DNA of 64,000 nucleotides from Symbiodinium natans (Eukaryota > Sar > Dinophyceae > Suessiales > Symbiodiniaceae). Position 1 is the first letter of the stretch, and every line of letters begins with the position of its first letter. The notes beneath the pieces are model-generated. The model had not been told where the DNA came from. It made no database searches and worked only from the letters and a program-made list of their open reading frames with translations. The translations under genes were made by a program, and so were the position numbers. The stretch lies in assembly GCA_905221605.1 (NCBI GenBank), contig CAJNDS010002635.1, positions 494,418 to 558,417 of the forward strand. Reading direction: 5' to 3'. Positions 10,360-21,389 of the stretch are shown in pieces.

Positions 10360-10655
10360 ACTTTTCACAGCAGAAGCAGGTGGGCCATCTCTGAAGTTTC
10401 TGCTGCTGTGCGGCTGCTTCTTCGTGCAGCACGGGGTCACCTGATCCGAGAACTTGGAGGACTTCCCAGGGTTTAGGGTTTAAGGGTTTAGGGTTTAGGG
10501 TTTAGGGCTTAGGGTTTAAGGATCTGCCCCCCGCCGATTCTTAGTACCAGGCACAGAAGCCCTATGGGTTGCACGTCCTTTGGATAAATCGTGGCTATGT
10601 CGGCCCAGTTTTTGAGAGGCTCTTTAACAGCTCTGCTAGGATCGAACATGACCCT
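10360..10655 (-). CDS. Candidate two-exon gene fragment, unknown
   Basis: Minus island 10522-10650 reads MFDPSRAVKEPLKNWADIAT then YPKDVQPIGLLCLVLRIGG. Island 10367-10468 reads VLQVLGSGDPVLHEEAAAQQ then KLQRWPTCFCC. Texture is strongly protein-like and a telomeric tract (10475-10520) lies between. No family recognised. Confidence 0.5.
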
Positions 10656-10722
10656 AAACCCTAAACCCTAAACCCTAAACCCTAAACCCTAAACCCTAAA
10701 CCCTAAACCCTAAACCCTAAAC
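10652..10722 (+). repeat. Interstitial telomeric tract (CCCTAAA)n
   Basis: About 10 perfect units between candidate exons 10522-10650 and 10728-10840. Confidence 0.9.
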
Positions 10723-10727
10723 CAACG

Positions 10728-10840
10728 CAGCCTTTGTGAAGGTCCATAAACGCACATGCCAGGCAACCTCCGGCGGCCATGCCGTGGCTCCGGTGCCACT
10801 CCGGAAGGGAAAGTAATGTACAAGAAGTGAGCTACGGCCT
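10728..10840 (-). CDS. Candidate zinc-finger-like exon
   Basis: Minus reads EWHRSHGMAAGGCLACAFMD then LHKGC. The GxCxxCxF...GC spacing resembles the first half of the finger at 3.6 kb. The matching FCH half was not found nearby. Confidence 0.4.
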
Positions 10841-11119
10841 CACTGGTTCGTGGATTTTTTTACCCTAAACCCTAAACCCTAACCCGAAACCCTAAACCCT
10901 AGACCCTATAAACCCTAAACCCTAAACCCTAAAGTCTTGCGGCTCCGCCGTGTTCTATAGCCAGAGGAACCGGGGAATGCGACGTATACGACATCTCTAG
11001 AATACAGGCCGTGGCTCGGGCAGTGCTAGTCTGTCCTCTTGAGAGATGCGGACGGCGACCAAGGAAAAGACACCAGTATGCTTAGGGGGTTTTGGGGGTT
11101 TTGGGTTTAGGGTGCAATG

Positions 11120-11500
11120 TTGCCGCATCTAGGCCGCACTCAAACTGCGAAAGTGTGTTGGCGTGTGTGAAAAAGATGTGGAGCTCCCTCTTCGGTTGCT
11201 TCAGTGTGACTCCTGGAAAGCTTCGCTAACCTTGGGGACGAGATGAACCCTAAAAGGGTTTATGGTTCATATTACCTTAATAGGAATTATAGTAGTCAGG
11301 GTATATGACCCCCAAGTTTAGGGTTCATTTCGTCCCCAAGGAAGCTTCGCTCTCTGCATGACCCCAGTCCTCGTGTACGTCCTCCACGAGCTTGGCACGC
11401 CGGCTGTTGCTGACCTCCTCGGGAAAACACCGCTGAGCAGAGAAGAGCATGGGCAACACCTCTGGTATCTGCAGCTCCCGTCTCAAAGCAACACAGCCTT
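11120..11500 (-). CDS. Candidate two-exon gene fragment with introner-like intron
   Basis: Minus exon about 11340-11500 reads RRELQIPEVLPMLFSAQRCF and AKLVEDVHEDWGHAE. Exon about 11118-11215 reads TLKQPKRELHIFFTHANTLS. A CCTTGGGG-type element (11231-11341) lies between, and AAGCTTCGCT occurs just outside both ends. A GC donor in AGA|GCGAAG with acceptor TTTCCAG keeps frame. Product unknown. Confidence 0.5.
11231..11341. mobile_element. Introner-like element, CCTTGGGG-type TIR
   Basis: Clean copy: CCTTGGGGACGAGATGAACC to GGTTCATTTCGTCCCCAAGG, about 111 bp. A second, truncated member starts at 11499. Confidence 0.7.
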
Positions 11501-11619
11501 GGGGGGCTAAGTGAACCCTTAAGTTGGGATCATATACGTCATATGCCCTATAAGAAACCCTCTTTCCTCCTTGATTCCTGTCCTGGGGCCGGCCCGGCTG
11601 CCGAGGCGGGGCGCGCAAG

Positions 11620-12003
11620 CGCTTACAATTACCCTTATAAGGGAGAATTTTCTTTTAAATTTGGGGTTCAAAAGCAATTAATTCGTAGTTAAGAGTTAAG
11701 TGCCCTCCCTGAAAACCCTAACATGATACTAACATTTACATTATTGTGAAGATACCCCTAAAACCCCGAATGAAACCCTCAACTTTCTGATCTCGACAGG
11801 GGCACGCCCCAAGATAGGGGTACCCCCAATATATCCCAAAATGCTATCATCATTGTAAAAAGGGTACCCCTCTTTTCGGAAACCCCCAATTCTTGCTCCC
11901 CCTCATACTAACACTCCTGACACTCCTTCATAGGGATTCTAATGAGGGGGGGTGGGAGTTCGAATCCCGATTAAGGACTGTTAGTACAAGGGGGAACATC
12001 CCA
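11620..12003. other. Non-coding stretch with remnants of two short element families
   Basis: Contains pieces like the CTACTAATTGC family (11640-11690) and the TGGGATGTT family (11930-12003). No exon seen. Confidence 0.4.
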
Positions 12004-12103
12004 AGGCTATTAAACCTTTGTTTAGGCCCTAAAACCCTGAAAGGTACCTTCCCTAAACCCTAAACCCTAAACCCTAAACCCTAAACCCTAAACCCCAAAC
12101 TCC

Positions 12104-12412
12104 CACAAAAGTGGCAGTCCGAGGTGCGCTGAAGTTTCCCAGCGTGTCCGTGTGCGTGAGCTTGGGCGAGGCCTGCAGGTCCCCCATTTGGGATGGTTCC
12201 CTCTTATGGGGGTTTAGGGTTTAGGGTTTAGGGTTAAGTTTAGGGTTTAGGGCTAGGGTTTAGGGCAGCAGCCATTCAAAAGGAACAAAAAAAGTCAGGG
12301 CGCTCAGAGGCAGCTCGGACGCCTCGGGGATCGACTCGCGGTGTGCATTGCGTCTGCTCTCCGGGCGCAGGGAGACCGTCTTCTCCTTCCCGACTTTGGC
12401 ATTGAAACATGT
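12104..12412 (-). CDS. Candidate two-exon gene fragment, unknown
   Basis: Minus 12266-12410 reads FNAKVGKEKTVSLRPESRRN then ASELPLSALTFFVPFEWLL. 12104-12210 reads MGDLQASPKLTHTDTLGNFS. A TTTAGGG tract (12210-12265) separates them. Confidence 0.5.
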
Positions 12413-12829
12413 CTAAATTAGGGTTGAGGGTGTAGAGTTCAGGGTTTAGGGTTTAGGGTTAGGGTTTAGAGTTTTTCTAAAGGGGTAGTTCTCGAAATTC
12501 GGGCCCCCTTGCGGCGTCCATTTTGTTATTAAGAGTGCCGTACTACATGGGGGACCCAAAATGAGACCCTTATTTAGAGAGCTACCCAGATATGGAACTG
12601 ATCGAGGAGTGCATTGTGGCAACTTGATGCAAGACTTAGAATAAGACTTGCAGCTTGCCAGGGCACTGGGTCCAAAAACTATATAAAGAAAGCTACACAC
12701 CAAACCCTAAAAAGCAAGCCTAAACCCCTAAACCCCTAAACCCTACACCCCAAACTCGAAAAAAGGAACCCCAATGCCCCAAGCTCTATACACTACAGAC
12801 TCTAAACAGCCTTCCGGAGCGCTTCGTTC

Positions 12830-13052
12830 AAAGTTCCTAACCCCTAAACCTGCACCCTGAACCCTAAACCCTAAGCCCTAAACCCCAAACTCTAAACCTA
12901 AATCCTAAACCCTGAACCCCAAGCCCTAAACCCTAAACCCTAAACCCTAAACCCTAAACCCTAAGCCCGAAACCCTAAACCCTAAACCCTAGCCCTAAAC
13001 CCTAAACCCTAGCCCTAAACCCCAAACCCTAAACCCTAAACCCCAACACCCT
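12830..13052 (+). repeat. Degenerate telomeric field (CCCTAAA with variants)
   Basis: About 30 imperfect units, with CCCTAGC, CCCCAAA and CCCTGAA variants. Confidence 0.85.
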
Positions 13053-13069
13053 CAACCCTTGTGTTGAAC

Positions 13070-13455
13070 GTCCCCTTCTTCGAGGAGTCCTGGAGTTGAA
13101 GGTTGCCCCAGATGCCGGACACGGTGCCGCCGACCTGTTTCTTCGCAGACGACATTATACCCTCATAGAGGCTGATGCCCTAAATCCTAAAGGGTTTAGG
13201 GTTTAGGGTTTAGGGTTTGGGGTTTGGGGTTTAGGGTTTAGGGTTTAGGGTTTAGGGTTTAGGGTTTAGGGTTTAGGGTTTAGGGTTTAGGGTTTAGGGT
13301 TTAGGGTTTAGGGTTTAGGGGAACCTAACCCACACAATGCACTCCTTTTTGTGCGGACTCAGGAACATTGCCCACCCAGGACGCGCACGCTTTCGGGCTT
13401 CGGACTTCACTTGAGGGTTCTTCTGGGCTTTGGGCTTCCCACCCGATTCCTTGGG
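13070..13455 (-). CDS. Candidate two-exon gene fragment, basic protein
   Basis: Minus 13325-13455 reads KESGGKPKAQKNPQVKSEAR then ARPGWAMFLSPHKKECIVW. 13070-13175 reads SSAKKQVGGTVSGIWGNLQL. The intron between is an 18-unit telomeric tract (13191-13318). The lysine-rich first part suggests a nuclear protein, no more than that. Confidence 0.5.
13191..13318 (-). repeat. Interstitial telomeric tract (TTTAGGG)n
   Basis: About 18 units, probably intronic. Confidence 0.9.
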
Positions 13456-13619
13456 TTTAGGGTTTAGGGCCTAGGGCCTAGGGTTTGGAAACTGAGACAA
13501 AGATTTAGGGGGGGGGGGGGGGGAGAGATACATACATACATGCATATATGCATATATATATATACATATAAGACACATATATATATATATATATAAGTGC
13601 AGATATGAGAGCAAACACA

Positions 13620-14060
13620 AACAGGGCACCCAGCTGGACCACGAAGAAGAGCACACGCTCTTCTTCCCCTTCCCCCCGAACGTGACCACGCAGCTGCAAA
13701 AGCGCGACCCGACTGATGGCACGGCGACCTGGACGGTTGCCGTGCGCTCGAGAGACTCCTTTGCACCTGTCCAAGGGAGCTAGATAAACCCTAAACCCTA
13801 AACCCTAAACCCTATATAAACCCTACTGTCGCGTGGCCCATGTCGGAACTTTAATGCGTAACCAGGTGCAGCGATTCTCGCAGAAAGCTTCTGCTGCTCG
13901 GTCCCCCCCTGTGTCCGATAAATCTATAAACCCTAAGCTTCTTCGTGGCAGAGAAAGCGTCCACAGGGCGAACACCCATACCCCGGAGTGCCACCTGCCA
14001 AGCCTTCCTCACAGTCCAAGTCGAAGAGGGCTTGAACCTCGAAGGAAGTAGCCAGGAGAA
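13620..14060 (+). CDS. Candidate plus-strand exons, unknown
   Basis: Plus 13620-13773 reads EEEHTLFFPFPPNVTTQLQK then TATWTVAVRSRDSFAPVQG with high third-position GC. 13935-14050 reads FFVAEKASTGRTPIPRSATC then AFLTVQVEEGLNLEG. A minus frame is also open over the first island but looks less protein-like. TA microsatellite at 13535-13600 precedes. Confidence 0.4.
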
Positions 14061-14499
14061 AGCATGGCCATGTCAAGAGAGGCGAAGGGGAATACAGCCG
14101 AAAGGAAAGGAAGACAATGAATAGTGAACAAAGCAAAGGAAGAAGGAAGGCACAGTGAGAGAAAGGGAAGGTGGAAAAGACCGAAAAGAAGGCAGGGACG
14201 AGATCCAGCGTGTGTGTTCTAAGAGCACCGACATGATCGGCATGAGAGAGAGAGAGGAATTTAAAAAAAGAGACGGGAGAGTGTGACCTGCACTTTCCGA
14301 GGAAGGCGCCGAGTTGCTTCGCTTCGACAAAGCTCTACCGAGGTCCACCTCAGCAGAACCACCCCTGGAAGACCTTGGAATTCTGCCTTTGAGAGACCAT
14401 TGGGGGGTTTCCGAAAAAAACATATAGATCCCCGTAAGAGGAGCATTCCCGTAAAATAAGGACCCCCAACGAGAGCAGGATTCCCTCATAATCTACCAA

Positions 14500-14680
14500 T
14501 TGCCCAACACCCCCCCCCCCCCGCCCAAAAAAAAAAAGGCAATGTTCTTCCTGATAAGGGTAACGTAGGGATTATCATTTTACATTTTTTGTGGTTCTTC
14601 AGCAAATGGAAGTAATAAGGACCCCAAAGAAGTACCCCTAAAATTTCGGAAGCCCCCATCTATCTTCACCTGACCCTAAA
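14500..14680. other. Poly-C/poly-A and element remnant
   Basis: C18/A11 at 14503-14538, followed by a piece with GGACCCCAAAGAAGTACCCC and TTTCGGAA, as in the element family at 26735-26830. Confidence 0.45.
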
Positions 14681-14739
14681 CCCTAAACCCTAAACCCTAA
14701 ACCCTAAACCCTAAGCTCTAAACCCAAAACCCTAAACCC

Positions 14740-15120
14740 CATCTCCACTGCCGAGTCGCCGGGATCGTCAGCACGGTGGGGCAGATGCTCTGAGATCGCT
14801 TGCCTGCATGCCATCGACCTCTGAACCCTAAACCCTAAACCCTAAACCCTAAACCCTAAACCCTAAACCCTAAACCCTAAACCCTAAACCCTAAACCCTA
14901 AACCCTAAACCCTAAACCCCGAACCGATGATTGGACCTTCGGAGGCCCTTCGAACTGCAATCTCAAGCCCAGTGGCTCAGGATGTTCTCTGACGCAACGT
15001 GGGGCACCACACCTGACGATGATGGTCTCAACCCTGAAACCCCAACCCTGAAACCCTAAACACCCTTTAACAGCCCTGGAAACCCCAAGAAACCCTAATA
15101 ACCCGAAATCTCCTAAAAGA
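14740..15120 (-). CDS. Candidate exons around a telomeric tract, unknown
   Basis: Minus 14745-14822 reads RSMACRQAISEHLPHRADDP. 14935-15030 reads SGVVPHVASENILSHW or, in another frame, VRCGAPRCVREHPEPLGLRL. A 13-unit CCCTAAA tract lies between (14823-14918). Confidence 0.35.
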
Positions 15121-15169
15121 ACCCAAACCCTCAAACCCCAAAAACCCTCATCAAAAACCTCATCAAAAC

Positions 15170-15290
15170 CCGAAGAGCGCGTGTTGGTGCCTCTGAGAAC
15201 TCACTGAGATCCGAGCGCGAGGGCGAGGAAGAGAGAGTTCTCAGGGACGTCATACCCTGGCACTGGGGGCCTGCCAGTCGCTTTGGGGGC
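15170..15290 (+). CDS. Candidate plus-strand exon, unknown
   Basis: Plus reads VGASENSLRSEREGEEERVL then RDVIPWHWGPASRF. Confidence 0.4.
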
Positions 15291-15757
15291 TTTCGGGTGT
15301 AGGGTTTAGGGCTAACGGGTTCCGGGCGTAGGGTTTAGAAGGGTGCAGGGTTTAGGGTTTCAGGTTTAAGGTTCAGGTATAGGCCAGTCGTTTTGGGGTC
15401 TATCAGGGTGTAGGGTTTTAGGGTTTGGGGCCTATTCGGGTGTTTTGGGGCCTGTTCGGGCCTCTTTTAGGGCCTATCTTCAGGCCTATTAGGGTCCAGT
15501 AAGGTCTATTTCCAGGTCTATCTTAGCGTCTATGAGGGTCTATCAGGGTCTACGAGGGTCTACTAGGGTCTACCTAGGGTCTATTATAAGGTCTATAGGG
15601 TATAAGGTTTGGGTATTAGGTTTGAGGTTTAGGGTCTATAGAGTTTGTAGTGTCTTGGGTTTTGGGTTTTAAGGTCAAATCTACAGGGTTTGCAGGACCT
15701 GTAAAGGGAGTGGAGGGCAGAAACTGAAACACACTCCCTCCCTCCCTCTCCCTCCCT

Positions 15758-15794
<37 letters not shown>

Positions 15795-15799
<5 letters not shown>

Positions 15800-15900
15800 C
15801 AGTCCAAGCTCCCGGACCACCGGCGGCATGTGGAAAAACTTTCACCAACGCCGCCTTCCCACGAACTCTCTGCGAACTGATGATGTTCATCGGATCAAAA
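15795..15900 (-). CDS. Candidate exon, unknown
   Basis: Minus reads FDPMNIISSQRVRGKAALVK then VFPHAAGGPGAWTD. A CCTTGGGG-type element lacking its far end starts at 15901; a (TC)n microsatellite lies at 15755-15797. Confidence 0.45.
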
Positions 15901-16139
15901 CCTTGGGGACCAACTGTACCCTCAAATTGGGGTCATAAACCCTGACTACTACACATTCCTACTAAGGTATATGAACCATCATCCCTTTTAGGGTTAAGGA
16001 ACTGATTAAGCTCTTGCCTTTCGGGCCGGCAGTATAAAATTCACATGGGCCCAACATCAACAAAAAAACGTGCAAGTTCCCCCCCCCACCAAGACCCAAA
16101 ACCCGAAACCCCAAACCCAAAACCCTAAACCCTAACCCC

Positions 16140-16222
16140 AAGCTTTTGATGCGTCAGACGATCCGCCTGCGCATTCTCCGTGAGGGTGCGCATCTCATCA
16201 GGGCCAAGCTCCAGAGCCTCTT
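16140..16222 (-). CDS. Candidate exon, helical, unknown
   Basis: Minus reads EALELGPDEMRTLTENAQAD then RLTHQK, a convincing amphipathic helix. Confidence 0.45.
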
Positions 16223-16653
16223 TAGGGTTAAGGGTTTCGGGTTTAGGGTATTAGAACCCCCCCAAAAAACCTACCTCTTGTAGTGTATTGCTATCATACC
16301 CCCCCCCCCCCCCCCTGTAGGATTCTTAGGTGACCCGCAAGAGAGTAGGCTGTGGGTTCTTCAGCCGTGGGCAAAAGGAAGCGCCCTAAACCCTAAAACC
16401 CTATACCCAACATATCCATTCCTAAAGCGGATCCCCAAGGGGTCATCGAACGAAGCTACCTCTCGACCGAGCTACGCTCGACCTTTCCTCGCTCGAGACC
16501 CAACTCTGCCACTCTCTTCCAAGACAACATGTTTGGTTCTCAAAATGGAACCTAAATCCTATAAGTCCTAAACCCTAAATCCTGGAAGCCCGGAACCCTG
16601 TACCAAACGGGGTTTGGTTAGAAGGGATTACGAAACACTCAACATTAACCCTC

Positions 16654-16686
<33 letters not shown>

Positions 16687-16769
16687 ACTCCAAACCCTCC
16701 ACCAAACGGGGTTGAGGGTTATTAGGGTATTTCCGGGAAGTGTTTGATGGGGTCGAGGATGAAGGGATT

Positions 16770-17715
16770 ACGAAACCAAAACCCTAACCCTAAACCCTAA
16801 ATCCCAAACCCCAAACCCCAACCCCCCCCCCCCACCCCCAACCCCAAACCCTAAACCCCAAACCCCAACCCCCAAACCCAAACCCCAAACCCCAACCCCA
16901 AACCCTAAACCCCAAAACCCTAAACCCCAAACCCCAAAACAATAAACCCCAAAAACCCCAAACCCCAAACCCTAACCCCCAACCCAAACCCCAACCCCCA
17001 CACCCCCAACCCAAACCCTAAACCAAAACCCAAAACCCCAAAACCTAAACCCCAAACACTAAACCCCACCCCAAACCCTAAACCCTAAACCCCAAACCCC
17101 AAAACCCAAACCCAAACCTAACCCCCAAACCTAAACCCCACACCCCAAACCCCAAACCCTAACCCCAAACCCAAACCCTAACCCTAAACCCCAAACCCCA
17201 AACCCTAAACCCCAAAGCCTAAACCCCCAAAGCCCCAAACCCCAAACCCCAACCCCCAAACCCTAAACCCAAACCCCAAACCCCAAACCCCGAACCCCAA
17301 CCCCCTCACCCAACCCCAACCCCAAACCCTAAACCCAAACCCCAAACCCAAAACCCCCCAACCCCAACCCCAACCCCACCCCAAACCCCAAAACCCCAAC
17401 CCCCACCCTAAACCCCAACCCCTAAACCCCTAAACCCCAGATCCCCTAAACCCTAAACCTAAACCCAAACCCCAAACCCAACCCTAAACCCCCCTAAACC
17501 CCCCTAAACCCTAAACCCCAACCCAAACCCAAAACCCCCCAAACCCAAACCCTAAACCCAACCCAAACCCCAAACCCCAACCCCCAAACCCTAATCCCTA
17601 AACCCCAACCCCTAAACCCCAAACCCTAAACCCTAAACCCCAAACCCTAAACCCTAAACCCCAAACCCCAAACCCTAAACCCTAAACCCCAAACCCTAAA
17701 CCCTAAACCCCAGAC
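16770..17715 (+). repeat. 0.95-kb degenerate C-rich telomeric field
   Basis: Mixture of CCCCAAA, CCCTAAA, CCCAAA and CCCCCAAA units with no clean block until 17600, where (CCCTAAA)2-CCCCAAA becomes regular. Minus frames of the GFGVWGLGF type are artefacts of the unit. Confidence 0.9.
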
Positions 17716-17829
17716 CCCCAAGGGGATATCGCCAGGGCCTCGCCCAGGTCTTGGCTGTGCTCGGCCACCTCCTGGTGAGACCCGCCGAATGGGGATATAT
17801 GTATATATATATATATATATGGGTGGCTG

Positions 17830-18560
17830 TCAATATTCCTTCTTCCAGGAACGGCGGATGCTGAAAAAATCATGGTGCCGCCTTAGGACGAGAAGGAAAA
17901 CGAAGGTCTGGAACGATGGCTTTGGCAAGTACAGAAGTGTAGTACCAATTCTTGCTCCCTATGCAAAAACCTCGCAAAACACACTAGCGCCGCCATTTTA
18001 AGACTCAGGCATCGTCATCGGCACTGTTGGAGCTACTTGAGCTCGAGCTAGTAGTGCTTTGCTCTTCCAGGTTGGCCATGTTTCAAATCAGCTGTCTTAG
18101 TACTGCTTTATGTATTGGATGGGCAAGTGGCCACCGCAAGCAGTTTCCCTTCATATTTGCAAGGGCGATGCTAGCGCCAACCTAGCGCATATTTCGCTGC
18201 ATGACTTTAGAATTTTGGCACGCCGGCAGTATGCATCAGGAGCAACCACAGGGTTTAGGGTGTAGGGTTCAGGGCGTGTAACCCAATGTTCCACCGTGTA
18301 ACCTAAGCCGCAGGCCGCCTATACTACTTAAGCTTCCAGAAGCTGGATCGCTCTAAACCCTAAACCCTACACGCTAAACCCTAAAATGTTAGCCTTTGGA
18401 AAGGAACACCTAGCGCCACGCTAGCGCTATCCTAACGCCTACATGGGGAAGAGCTTGAAACCTGCATATACGCATGGTGCCGCCTTGTGGCGAAGACATA
18501 AACCAGCAAGAGCGGAACTTCATATCGCACTTCCATCATATTTTGCATACATGGTATTTT
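17830..18560. other. Non-telomeric spacer with repeated CTAGCGCC words
   Basis: CATGGTGCCGCCTT occurs near 17871 and 18474, and CTAGCG words cluster at 18170-18195 and 18408-18430. This suggests a diverged duplication. No coding frame trusted; TA microsatellites border both sides. Confidence 0.4.
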
Positions 18561-18571
18561 GACGTCCGCCC

Positions 18572-18603
<32 letters not shown>

Positions 18604-18898
18604 TTATTTATTTTTTATTTAATTTATTGATTTATTTATTCTTATTGGGGGGGTTGGGGTTTGGGGTTTAGGGTTTTAGGGTTTAGGGTTTAAGGGATGT
18701 TGTGGGGTTTAGGGTTTTCGGGTCTTAGGGGTTTTTTCAGGGCTTTAGGGTTCTGGGGTTTCATGAAGGGTTTGAGGGATGGTTTGAGGGTCAGCACACC
18801 CAAACACAGCCGGACTCCTGCGGGTCACTGGCCTGCTAGACCCCAAACCCTAAACCCTAAACCCCAAACCCTAAACCCGAAACCCTAGAATCCAAATA

Positions 18899-18978
18899 TA
18901 GCTCGCAGCTTTCCGGACCTTGTCCTCCCTGTTACAGCAAGACGAATTTCAAGCCGAGCTCCGCAATCCCCCTGGTTC
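18899..18978 (+). CDS. Candidate plus-strand exon, unknown
   Basis: Plus reads LAAFRTLSSLLQQDEFQAEL then RNPPG, between telomeric tracts (18841-18880 and 18986-19120). Confidence 0.4.
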
Positions 18979-18985
18979 TTAGTAG

Positions 18986-19120
18986 GGTTAGGGTTTAGGG
19001 TTTAGGGTTTAGGGTTTAGGGTTTAGGGTTTAGGGTTTAGGGTTTAGGGTTTAGGGTTTAGGGTTTAGGGTTTAGGGTTTAGGGTTTAGGGTTTAGGGTT
19101 TAGGGTTTAGGGTTTAGGGC
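18986..19120 (-). repeat. Interstitial telomeric tract (TTTAGGG)n
   Basis: About 19 units. An inverted repeat AGGGAATGA...GGGCCC / GGGCCCTCATTCCCT follows at 19122-19195. Confidence 0.9.
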
Positions 19121-19280
19121 TAGGGAATGATGGAATGAGGGCCCTACATATACCCTTGAAGGGATTATATAGGGCCCTCATTCCCTCGTTCCCTACTAAG
19201 CACCAGCCAGTCATCCCACTGTCAGGCCTCCAGAAAGACTGCTCCCTGGTCTTGGCCTTGTGAGCTGACTCACTGACTCA

Positions 19281-19532
19281 CTCCGGAACAATCTCCACCC
19301 GCAACGTGTCTGGAGCTCTTTCGCAAGGAGTCTCTTCGGGAGTCTCTTCGTGACATGGTGCGCCGAGTAAGATTTGTGAGAGTGATTTGCGAGTTTGCGC
19401 CGTCCCAAGAGGCAGCAGACTTGGAGAGCCGAGGGGCACCAAGCAACCACATCTGCCCTCCGCGACGTCAAGCCCAAGGCATCCTGAAGGAACAGCACCA
19501 ACAAGCACCTAAAAGGCCATAAGCCGAAAAGG
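19281..19532 (+). CDS. Open region, strand ambiguous, unknown product
   Basis: Plus is open for about 84 codons (CLELFRKESLRESLRDMVRR, CEFAPSQEAADLESRGAP, QAQGILKEQHQQAPKRP) and ends at TAA near 19532. Minus is open across 19211-19666 too. Composition favours plus slightly. Confidence 0.35.
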
Positions 19533-19617
19533 ACCATCCATATCCCAAAAGCCTGCCCTGGCAAGAAACAGCCCTCGCGCCCTGTAAACAACCCGAACCC
19601 ATGCGAAGACTCTATAC

Positions 19618-19745
19618 TACTACTATTTGCGATTAAGAACCCCCAAAAGATGTGTTTTAAAAGCATGAAAATCCCTATATTGCGCTTGTAAGGAAGATTT
19701 GCTTTATTTGTAGTTTTTGGGGGTTCTTAAGCAATTAGTAGTTAA
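19618..19745. mobile_element. Short element with CTACTATTTGC / GCAATTAGTAG ends
   Basis: TACTATTTGCGATTAAGAAC at the left mirrors GTTCTTAAGCAATTAGTAGT at the right. Relatives lie at 21128-21235 and inside 59211-59320. Confidence 0.6.
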
Positions 19746-19774
19746 CCGGCTTCGATGCGGACAAAAGGCCAACC

Positions 19775-20065
19775 ACTGGTACAGGCCATCCAATGGGCTC
19801 GCTTCGCCGTCCTCGTCGCAGCACACGGGGCGGGGGGGGGGGGGGGGGGGCGAGTTTAGGGTTTAGGGTTTCGTGTTTAGGGTTTAGGGCTCAGGGTTTA
19901 GGGTTTAGGGCCGCAAAGAACTCGATGCCGCTCTTAACCACTCTTGCGCATGCACGTTGACATGGACGAAGGGACGCACCAAGCAAACACAGCTGCCTCG
20001 ATCAGCTTTGCCATGGGTGGCGATCAAGGGCCATCGAAAAGCGGTCCCGTCGGGGAGGTCAGAAA
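19775..20065 (-). CDS. Candidate exons, unknown
   Basis: Minus 19905-20060 reads LPDGTAFRWPLIATHGKADR then VCLVRPFVHVNVHAQEWLRA. 19775-19840 reads RPVCCDEDGEASPLDGLYQW. A G20 run and a telomeric tract lie between. Confidence 0.4.
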
Positions 20066-20419
20066 TAAGGTTCTCCCTAAGGCCTAAACCCTAAACCCTA
20101 AACCCTAAAACCCTAAACCCTAAACCTATAAGCCCTAAACCCTAAACACAAGATAAACCCTGAACCCTGAGATTTCTCAGACTTGGGAGAGGGTTGAGAC
20201 AGGCTGAGGCTCTTGTTTGGGCAAATTGGGGGGGGGCTCTTCGTGTAGGGCTGGCGGGTCACAGCCGGGCCAACCCCCCACCTCCCTCACTCTCAAGCCT
20301 GCGCAGCTCATGGTGTTCAGCCGGGCATGACAGGCGCTTCGCCCCCAGACCCTAAACCCTAGCCCTAAACCCTAAACCCTAAACCCTAAACCCTAAACCC
20401 TAAACCCTAAACCCTGAAG

Positions 20420-20590
20420 GGAGCCCAGGGGGGTGGAAGGGACTGAGGGTATCAGGGCCCCCATATTCCACCAATGAGGTCTTAATCATCCCCAGTAAAA
20501 TTAAGGCTTAAGAAGCCCCATTAAGGGGAGATGGCTCCCTTACACCCCCCCACCCCTCCCTTCCACCCCCTTGGTTCCTTATGATGCAGG
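20420..20590. mobile_element. Inverted-repeat element with GGGGTGGAAGGGA ends
   Basis: CCCAGGGGGGTGGAAGGGA (20426) mirrors TCCCTTCCACCCCCTTGG (20558), with GGGCC.../AAGGGG pairs inside. Telomeric tracts lie on both sides (20353-20416, 20603-20690). Confidence 0.5.
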
Positions 20591-20694
20591 TGAACCCTAA
20601 TTAAACCCTAAACCCTAAACCCTAAACCCTAAACCCTAAACCCTAAACCCTAAACCCTAAACCCTAAACCCTAAACCCTAAACCCTAAATCTCA

Positions 20695-21120
20695 TTTTCT
20701 CTCTGCCTCCCACGAGGTTCAAAAGGCGCTTTGGCCGGAAGGCTTCGTCATGGACTCCCTCGGGGCCCTCAGATTCTTAAGGTCCAACTGCAAAGGGGCT
20801 TAGGGTTTAGGGTTTAGGGCTTAGGGTTTAGGGTTTAGGGTTTAGGGTTTAGGGTTTAGGGTGGCAAAAATGCATAAGGATGCGTTCCACGTCCAAGCCG
20901 CACCACCCAGGACTAGGGGGACGGCGCAGGGGATGTCACCTCCACATTAAAGCAGTGCAACAGGGGAGCTTCCTCAAGGCTACCGGATACATTGAACATG
21001 CCCAGACATGCTGCGTTGATGCACTTCACCCTTTTTCGACTCAGCGCTGGATGCGGCCCTTGATGCACCAAGCCTCGGCGCAGGGCGCAGCATGGCTCTG
21101 CCAAACATTACATCAAATGA
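20695..21120 (+). CDS. Candidate plus-strand exons, unknown
   Basis: Plus 20700-20795 reads SHEVQKALWPEGFVMDSLGA. 20930-21060 is open in two plus frames. A telomeric tract (20800-20862) separates the islands. Confidence is low for the second. Confidence 0.3.
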
Positions 21121-21127
21121 AATTCTA

Positions 21128-21235
21128 CTAATTGCTTAAGAACCCCCCCCCCCCAAACAAATATATTCTTCCTTATAAGGGTAGTATAGGGTATTCTTTT
21201 GGGGGTGTTCTTGGGCAAATGTAGAATTCCAGCCA
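21128..21235. mobile_element. Short element with GAATTCTAC...TTGC ends
   Basis: AATTCTACTAATTGCTTAAG mirrors CTTGGGCAAATGTAGAATT; the core contains ATATTCTTCCTTATAAGGG. Confidence 0.6.
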
Positions 21236-21389
21236 CGATTGCACAAACAAAGAGCATGACAAGCACCAAGCTGCTGCTTTCTCAGAGGGCTTTGATGCTG
21301 ATGTTGTGCGACTGCCTCCTCGACAGACCCACCCTCGACCGTTGCTCGGCTTCAAGGGCTTCGCAAGGCTACACCGCTGTGTGCCCTTT

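Noticed and set aside
11948-11965. GTTCGAATCC-like word resembling a tRNA T-loop
   Set aside because: No acceptor or anticodon arms around it; it sits in a short inverted-repeat element with relatives at 5.4 and 56.4 kb.
16768-17399. Minus-strand frames of GFGVWGLGF type, 64-74 codons
   Set aside because: Translation of degenerate CCCCAAA/CCCTAAA units; no independent coding signal.
18570-18640. TATATA/TTTATT run as promoter
   Set aside because: Simple repeats of this sort recur at many places without positional link to exons, and dinoflagellate promoters are not known to use TATA boxes in this way.
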